Assembly: GCA_003663045.1 (NCBI GenBank)
Contig: QMZG01000026.1
Location: 1-10,995, forward strand
DNA length: 10,995 nucleotides
Direction of reading: 5' to 3'
DNA from: Candidatus Altarchaeales archaeon
Lineage (GTDB): Archaea > Altiarchaeota > Altiarchaeia > IMC4 > QMZM01
In this document: positions 6,475 to 10,995 of the stretch, in pieces
Layout: every line of letters begins with the position of its first letter
Position numbering within the stretch: the stretch's first letter is position 1
Made by a program: the position numbers and the translations under genes
Notes under the pieces: model-generated
What the model was told of the DNA's origin: nothing
What the model saw: only the letters and a program-made list of their open reading frames with translations
Databases searched by the model: none

Positions 6475-8418
6475 ATGCAACCTATTGAACTTACTACTCC
6501 ATTAGCATTATTGGGGTTATTGCTCCTGATTCCTATCATTATTCTGTATCTGATTAAGCCCAAGCCAAGGCACATCAGATTTCCTTCCATCATGTTCATA
6601 CTCGGGGTGGAGAGATCCAAGCGGTTTAGATCATTCTTTAAGAGGTTCATCAGAGACCCCCTGCTTATTATCCAGATTTTAATAATAACCCTATTAGTTT
6701 TTGCAATTTCAGAACCATTTTTCATTGTTCGGGAGGAAGAGAATGTGAAGGAAAATTCTGTGATAATTATCGATTCTTCGGCCAGTATGCAATCTACAGA
6801 TATTACGCCCAGTAGATTTTCAAGGGCAAAGGAGATCGCCAAGGAACTCATAGGTAAAATGAACGAGGAAAGCCTGATCAGCATAGTAATTGCGGAGAAT
6901 ATTCCGATACTTCTTTCAAAGAATCTGAATAAAGAAGATGCAAAATACTCTGTAGAGAATGCCCTCCCGAGTGATAGCCCTTCCAATATTGGAGACGCCA
7001 TACTCTTCAGCAGGGATATACTACCCAAATCGGGAATTAACAAGAGGATCTACGTTCTCTCTGATCTTTCACCCGGGAGTGGCACAGATATAATGCTTAC
7101 CCAAAGGCTCGCTTCCCGGGAGAATATCAGTGTAAATTTTGTGAAGATCAATGGGGATGGGGGGAACATCGGAATTGTTGATATCAATGCTAAAAGATTT
7201 ATTACCAATAGATACAAATTCTATCTCACATTCACGGTCAGAAATTTTTACGATGAAGATAAGGAGGTAGTGGCAGATATCTTTATGGATAATGAATCAC
7301 TGATTTCTATGAAAAAGGATATTGCTGCGAATTCTGAAAAATTATTTGATTATGAAGGCAGCATCAGTGAGGATCCACATTGCATTACAGTAAAGCTAAG
7401 AAATGAAGATTTTCTCTCTGCAGACGACATCGCGTTGGCATTTCTTCCGGGGGTAAAGAAACACAAGGTTCTCTTAGTAACCGATGATGAAAGCGATCTC
7501 TATCTCAGATACGCGTTAGAATCTTCCAGGGATATAGACCTTAGAATTGCTGTGCCTCCATTAATCCCAAAGTTTGATGAATTTGATGTCGTAATCCTGG
7601 GTGAATTGAAACCAGAGTTCATCCTTCCGGGAACATTTAGGGATTTGAGGTTTTATGCAGAGAATAATGGCAATATAATCTTTCTAGCATCTTCTGATCT
7701 GTGCAATTTTGAAAATAAAAACTTGGACGAATTAATCCCAGTAGAACTGGATTCATTGAGGACAGAATGGGAAGAAATCCACGTTCAATTAGATCATGAG
7801 ATACTGATCGATGTCGTTCCCAAGGGATCAAAGAGATTTCCAAACATCATCACAAAGAAACATATCAAATGTAAAGAGAAGAATGAAAGTGTGGTGATAG
7901 CCACTACCGGGAATTCACCGGCTATTGCATATCAAAAGTATGGGAATGGAAAGGTAGCCTTCATAGGGATCAATCCCAATGCAAATTGGAGCAATTTCTA
8001 CTACAGTTCTTCATTTCCCATATTCTGGTTACAACTAATAAATTGGATAACGAGAGAAGAACCCACCATAGGAATAAACAATTTCAAAACTGGCGACTAC
8101 CTGCCGGTAGTTGGGGGGATGGAAATAAAAACGCCCTCTGGAAAGAGACTAAATGCTACCAATCTAATCTTAGATGAAATTGGATTCTATGATATAAGCT
8201 ATGGTGATAGAATTGATAAAATCGCAGTAAGTCTTTCAAATGAAAAGGAATCCGACATTTCTAATTCCCTTCAGATTGAAGCCATTGGTGATGAAAACTT
8301 CACAATTAAGAAAGAAATGTTCGATGTAAGGAAGGATATATTCCCATATATCCTTATTCTGGTACTTTTCTTCTTTTTTATTGAGGCATTTTACTATAGG
8401 AGGAGAGGGATGTTATGA
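6475..8418 (+). CDS. BatA-like membrane protein with von Willebrand A domain
   Basis: Predicted 647-residue membrane protein. The N-terminus matches the BatA (aerotolerance regulator) domain: a helix at about 8-28 (ALLGLLLLIPIIILYLI), a basic linker with IRFPSIMFI, and a second helix at about 60-83. A vWA domain follows (about 95-215) with the metal-site motif DSSAS at D100-S104, SPSNIGDA near 170 where the MIDAS threonine is expected (serine or asparagine here), and the strand end VLSDLS with D197. After a beta-rich linker comes a GATase-like alpha/beta domain (about 310-510; VLLVTDDES, YGNGKVAFIGINPN). A C-terminal helix (about 621-641) ends in a basic tail. In bacteria and archaea such proteins usually sit with a MoxR-type AAA ATPase and a DUF58 protein and are thought to help mature metal-dependent or surface complexes. 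No such partner is in this window. The start lacks a Shine-Dalgarno and is probably leaderless. Architecture is confident, function is not. Confidence 0.87.
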   Translation: MQPIELTTPLALLGLLLLIPIIILYLIKPKPRHIRFPSIMFILGVERSKRFRSFFKRFIRDPLLIIQILIITLLVFAISEPFFIVREEENVKENSVIIIDSSASMQSTDITPSRFSRAKEIAKELIGKMNEESLISIVIAENIPILLSKNLNKEDAKYSVENALPSDSPSNIGDAILFSRDILPKSGINKRIYVLSDLSPGSGTDIMLTQRLASRENISVNFVKINGDGGNIGIVDINAKRFITNRYKFYLTFTVRNFYDEDKEVVADIFMDNESLISMKKDIAANSEKLFDYEGSISEDPHCITVKLRNEDFLSADDIALAFLPGVKKHKVLLVTDDESDLYLRYALESSRDIDLRIAVPPLIPKFDEFDVVILGELKPEFILPGTFRDLRFYAENNGNIIFLASSDLCNFENKNLDELIPVELDSLRTEWEEIHVQLDHEILIDVVPKGSKRFPNIITKKHIKCKEKNESVVIATTGNSPAIAYQKYGNGKVAFIGINPNANWSNFYYSSSFPIFWLQLINWITREEPTIGINNFKTGDYLPVVGGMEIKTPSGKRLNATNLILDEIGFYDISYGDRIDKIAVSLSNEKESDISNSLQIEAIGDENFTIKKEMFDVRKDIFPYILILVLFFFFIEAFYYRRRGML

Positions 8419-8466
8419 TTTTGATGAGTATTATCTGAATATTGCATTATATCTGTCTCTGCAACA

Positions 8467-9360
8467 TCAGATCAGGAAAGTGAACAGTAAGGGCATATAA
8501 ATTAACCCTATCACAATGCAGATGGAGATTAATGCTGCGGTAAATTTAACATCCAATTTTTCCTCTACCGAATAAACTAGAGTGAGCATAGCTGGTGGAG
8601 CCGCCGATGCTATCAAGACCGTAATTCTTTCTAATCCATCGAGATTAAAAATTGAAACTAAGATGAATGCAAAGAGAAGAGCAAGTATAAATCTCGTAAA
8701 TACTGTGCTTAACATTGCCCTGCTTTCTCTAATCCTCGGTTCCATGAATATGCCCAGAGAGAGCATGATCAATGGCACAGTGCAATTGTGCATCATTTTT
8801 ATCAAGGGAAAAACTGGCTGGATTAATGGAGAGAGTTTGAGATAGTTTATCAAAAGGGCAAATGAGAACGCCCACAGAACAGGAAATGTTAGCATCTTGT
8901 TTATCAATCGTTTAAATTCAACTGAGGCATCACCGAATTTGATGGCAATATAATACCCCAGAGTTAAACCTAGGATCGCCTGTCCAACATCATAAAAGGC
9001 TACATAGGAAAGCCCCTTTGTTCCGAGATACATAAGAAAGAATGGATAGACAAACATGCCCTGATTCATGGCTCCACATGCTATGAGAAAGGAGCCCTGT
9101 GTCTTTCTATCCATCTTCAAATAATTTTTAATTAAAAATCCGAACAGATAACAAAATAGAGCAACGAGGAATCCAGATATTGGGAGTATCATTAGTGTTG
9201 ATGTTAACGGTAACGGTACTAGAGAATAGAAAAGGGTAGCTGGAAGAAAGATATAGAAAACCAGCCTTATTAGAGAGTTTGCAATCTCTTTTTCTACTAT
9301 ATGGATTCTCTTTATCAGGTATCCCAAAATTACCAAGATTAGGGGAAAAATTTTATCCAT
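8467..9360 (-). CDS. Auxin-efflux-carrier (AEC) family permease
   Basis: Predicted 297-residue integral membrane protein of the AEC family in the bile/arsenite/riboflavin transporter (BART) superfamily. Members export or take up organic acids such as malate or malonate; substrates are rarely predictable. About ten hydrophobic segments are visible (near 4-17, 31-50, 55-77, 89-112, 118-141, 158-173, 189-206, 216-238, 246-264 and 271-296). The opening ILGYLIKR followed by LVFYIFLPATLF is the usual AEC beginning. Two helix-break motifs sit where the family has its crossing helices: GAMNQGMFVYP (96-106), in place of the common GN.G..G.P, and ASAAPPAMLTLVYS (251-264). Length is typical. It is convergent with the BatA-like gene (48-base gap) and divergent from the Dph2-like gene. 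The ATG at 9360 has no strong Shine-Dalgarno. No metabolic gene beside it suggests a substrate. Confidence 0.85.
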   Translation of the reverse strand: MDKIFPLILVILGYLIKRIHIVEKEIANSLIRLVFYIFLPATLFYSLVPLPLTSTLMILPISGFLVALFCYLFGFLIKNYLKMDRKTQGSFLIACGAMNQGMFVYPFFLMYLGTKGLSYVAFYDVGQAILGLTLGYYIAIKFGDASVEFKRLINKMLTFPVLWAFSFALLINYLKLSPLIQPVFPLIKMMHNCTVPLIMLSLGIFMEPRIRESRAMLSTVFTRFILALLFAFILVSIFNLDGLERITVLIASAAPPAMLTLVYSVEEKLDVKFTAALISICIVIGLIYMPLLFTFLI

Positions 9361-9420
9361 ATTCTTATAACCTTGGAGAGAAGATCCATCCTAAGGCAAA
9401 TAATAAAAATATTGGAGAGA

Positions 9421-9428
9421 TATATAAA
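9421..9428. promoter_or_regulatory. TATA box in the divergent gap between the AEC permease and Dph2-like genes
   Basis: TATATAAA on the plus strand reads TTTATATA on the minus strand. For the permease it lies about 64 bases before the ATG, has the purine-rich GAAGGA upstream as a B-recognition element, and would give a leader of about 40 bases. On the plus strand GGAGAG precedes it and could serve the Dph2-like gene with a leader of about 75 bases. The near-symmetric box means direction cannot be settled by eye; the permease is the better fit. Confidence 0.45.
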
Positions 9429-9496
9429 TATCCTTCTATTTTTCGGTTTTAAGCATCGAATCGGATAGCTAAACAATTACGATTTATTAACTTCTG

Positions 9497-9505
9497 TATA
9501 ATTTT
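9497..9505 (+). promoter_or_regulatory. Possible TATA element for a leaderless Dph2-like transcript
   Basis: TATAATTTT lies about 23 bases before the ATG at 9524, close to the distance expected if transcription starts at or near that ATG. No Shine-Dalgarno is found before either ATG (9524 or 9539). Weak evidence in a very AT-rich stretch. Confidence 0.3.
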
Positions 9506-9515
9506 AATATTTATT

Positions 9516-9545
9516 TTAATACCATGAAAATTAATACCATGAAAA
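9516..9545 (+). repeat. Perfect 15-bp tandem duplication spanning the Dph2-like start
   Basis: TTAATACCATGAAAA occurs twice without a gap (9516-9530 and 9531-9545). Each copy carries an in-frame ATG (9524 and 9539), so the duplication inserts five codons and produces two equally spaced candidate starts with identical upstream context. The ancestral protein probably began MKTIFIPC. Confidence 0.9.
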
Positions 9546-10207
9546 CCATCTTTATCCCATGCTACTCCAAAAAAGATCCCTTACCTGTAGTGAGAGAGGC
9601 ACTAAAGAAACTGAGGGGTTATGAGCGAATCGGTCTCATTACTACTGCTCAGCATGTTAATCAATTAAAAAGGGTAAGGGATTTTTTACTTGAGAAAAAT
9701 AAAAAGGCAGTTATTGGGGGTCAGATTCTCGGTTGTGAATTGGGAAATGCATTGAAAATTGAGAATAAAGTTGATGTTTTTCTCTATATCGGTTCTGGAA
9801 GATTTCATCCTTTGGGGGTTTCTATGCTAACAGAAAAACCAGTCATTGTTGCAAATCCGTACTCCGATTTTGTAGATAAGATTTCAAATAAGGAAAAGGA
9901 AAAATGGTTGAAGAGAAGGAAGGGAAGAATCGTGAAGGCAATAAAAGCGGAAATTTTTGGCATCTTAATTTCCACAAAGACCGGACAGTTTAATCTGAAT
10001 TTGGCATTGGAGATTAAAGACAAATTGGAAAACAATGGAAAACGTGCGTTTCTTTTTGCAGGTGATGAGATCTCACCTGAGGGTGTGTTGGGTTTTGAGG
10101 TAGATGCGTGGATCAACACCGCTTGTCCCAGGATTGTGGATGACTTCTTTGAGAAGCCTGTTTTGAATGTTGATGAGTTGGAATTTGTTTTATCTACAAG
10201 AATTTAA
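9524..10207 (+). CDS. Short Dph2-like protein (diphthamide synthase domains 2 and 3 only)
   Basis: Dph2 makes the 3-amino-3-carboxypropyl radical from S-adenosylmethionine at a [4Fe-4S] cluster and transfers it to the conserved histidine of elongation factor 2, the first step of diphthamide synthesis. Full archaeal proteins are about 330-340 residues in three similar domains, each giving one cluster cysteine. This 227-residue protein matches only domains 2 and 3: GLITTAQHVNQL (37-48), GGQILGCELGNA with C71, VDVFLYIGSGRFHPLG, STKTGQFNL, and WINTACPRIVDDF with C201. C71 and C201 correspond to the second and third cluster cysteines (C163 and C287 in the Pyrococcus enzyme). The first cysteine and its whole domain are absent. 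A stop at 9488 closes the frame 12 codons upstream, so the N-terminus is not simply misread. C13 is an extra cysteine near the new N-terminus. It may pair with another subunit, be a paralogue with a different job, or be a degraded copy. Homology is confident, activity is open. Confidence 0.85.
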   Translation: MKINTMKTIFIPCYSKKDPLPVVREALKKLRGYERIGLITTAQHVNQLKRVRDFLLEKNKKAVIGGQILGCELGNALKIENKVDVFLYIGSGRFHPLGVSMLTEKPVIVANPYSDFVDKISNKEKEKWLKRRKGRIVKAIKAEIFGILISTKTGQFNLNLALEIKDKLENNGKRAFLFAGDEISPEGVLGFEVDAWINTACPRIVDDFFEKPVLNVDELEFVLSTRI

Positions 10208-10995
10208 TCTCAGCCGGCAATTCCCCGATTCGTTTTCTGAATTCATTGGGCCATTTTTCGGGCTCAAGACCTTTCTGTGCGGTAAAGACGGCTAACCATC
10301 TTTCCAAACCAATGCCAGTGCACCCGCTCCACAACTGCTCACCCTTCTGAGACTTCACATTAAATCCCTTTGGATATTTGTCACCATTATTTGAGGCATT
10401 TTGAAATTCCAGCCATTGTGATTCTTTTCTTGATCCCCTGTAGGGGAGATACGCCTCAAAGTCTATCGTACCTACATCCCTCTTTTCTTCTTCTATCCCA
10501 ATTAATCCCTCCTGTGCCATGAACCATGGTGTAACGAAAGCCATTCTCCATTCCAGCTCCAGAATTTCATTGAATATCCTCTTAAAATGTTCTACGATCT
10601 CTTTGTGCAATTTTCTTACCTGATCCGGGTACCCGAGCCATACCACCTCGATCCTGTGAAACTCATCCACCCTTTCAATCCCATGGATTCCACCAGATTC
10701 ATATCTCATAGAGGTTCCAGAACGATCAAAGACCTTTAAAGGGAGACTTTCATCAGCAAGGGTTTTTCCTTCAAAATATGGCCAGAGTGGCGGACACTGA
10801 GCATAGGAGACCCCGCCAATGGGCTCTTTTATCTTTTCCTTAACCAGACTCAGGGGAATTTCCCCCGTGATCTTGTACAGGTCGATCACCTCCTCCCAGA
10901 ATTCATGCTTTCTGCTTTTTGGAGGACAGAGAAAGTAGATCTCTCCATAGATATTCTTTGCATGTCCTGATTTTTTCCATACATCCCAGGTAACC
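10194..10995 (-). CDS. serS2: Type-2 (methanogen-type) seryl-tRNA synthetase, C-terminal part
   Basis: Charges tRNA-Ser (and tRNA-Sec where present) with serine in the cytoplasm. The frame is open to the right edge, so the 5' part is outside; 266 residues are visible, about the last half of a protein of roughly 500. It is the rare zinc-dependent class II SerRS of methanogenic archaea, not the common bacterial type. Visible markers are SGHAKNIYGEIYFLCPPKSR near the cut end, YAQCPPLWPYF, motif 2 (MRYESGG at fragment residues 96-102, then ERVDEFHRIE) and motif 3 (GCTGIGLERW). The three expected zinc ligands are present as C67, E116 and C225 of the fragment. The spacing of 49 between the first two equals that of Cys306 and Glu355 in the Methanosarcina barkeri enzyme, and C225 matches Cys461 within three residues. 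A GTG at 10889 is an internal codon, not the start, because family sequence continues upstream. The stop overlaps the Dph2-like gene tail to tail by 14 bases. Confidence 0.95.
   Translation of the reverse strand, partial: VTWDVWKKSGHAKNIYGEIYFLCPPKSRKHEFWEEVIDLYKITGEIPLSLVKEKIKEPIGGVSYAQCPPLWPYFEGKTLADESLPLKVFDRSGTSMRYESGGIHGIERVDEFHRIEVVWLGYPDQVRKLHKEIVEHFKRIFNEILELEWRMAFVTPWFMAQEGLIGIEEEKRDVGTIDFEAYLPYRGSRKESQWLEFQNASNNGDKYPKGFNVKSQKGEQLWSGCTGIGLERWLAVFTAQKGLEPEKWPNEFRKRIGELPAEIKFL

Noticed and set aside
8415..8466. Possible C/D-box sRNA (TTGATGA then CTGA) between the BatA-like and AEC permease genes
   Set aside because: Only one C-like and one D-like box are seen, seven bases apart; the internal C'/D' pair and terminal stem are missing.
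1..10995. CRISPR arrays, tRNA genes, transposases or integrases
   Set aside because: No regularly spaced repeats, no cloverleaf with TTCRANYC box, and no mobile-element protein motifs were found on either strand by eye.

Overview
The window looks like euryarchaeal chromosome from a lineage related to methanogens. The strongest marker is the right-hand gene, the C-terminal half of a type-2 (methanogen-type, zinc-dependent) seryl-tRNA synthetase. A Nop5 C/D-box RNP scaffold and a diphthamide-synthase (Dph2) homologue are also archaeal. Several starts lack a Shine-Dalgarno (SD) sequence and have an AT-rich TATA-like element about 20-30 bases upstream, while others have a strong GGAGG. Base composition is AT-rich and arginine is encoded mostly by AGA/AGG. 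I cannot name a species; a methanogen or an anaerobic methane/alkane-oxidising relative is an inference.

Layout. (1) 49-2211 (+): a secreted, membrane-anchored protein of about seven Ig-like/carboxypeptidase-regulatory-like beta modules with a very acidic N-terminal half. (2) 2295-3368 (+): Nop5, without fibrillarin next to it. (3) 3407-5029 (+): an exported protein with cell-wall-binding-repeat-2 (CWB2)-type domains and long basic helices. (4) 5070-6254 (-): a SufS-type cysteine desulfurase, convergent with the previous gene. (5) 6264-6474: a regulatory gap with repeated GTATTG half-sites. (6) 6475-8418 (+): a BatA-like membrane protein with a von Willebrand A (vWA) domain. (7) 8467-9360 (-): an auxin-efflux-carrier (AEC) family permease. 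(8) 9524-10207 (+): a short Dph2 homologue that lacks the first domain. (9) 10194-10995 (-): serS2, running off the right edge and overlapping the Dph2-like gene tail to tail by 14 bases.

The window is not one operon. Strand changes separate most genes, and the three rightward genes at the left each seem to have their own start signals. Themes that recur are cell-surface proteins (the Ig-like protein, the CWB2 protein, the BatA-like protein) and translation/RNA modification (Nop5, the Dph2-like protein, SerRS). No RNA gene, CRISPR array, transposase or integrase was found. There is no gene-free stretch longer than about 220 bases.

I do not see a clear new multi-gene system. The best leads are the Dph2 homologue built only of domains 2 and 3, with a perfect 15-bp tandem duplication over its start codon; the CWB2 protein with a repeated [CWB2 + arginine-rich helix] unit; and the inverted/direct half-site cluster before the BatA-like gene.
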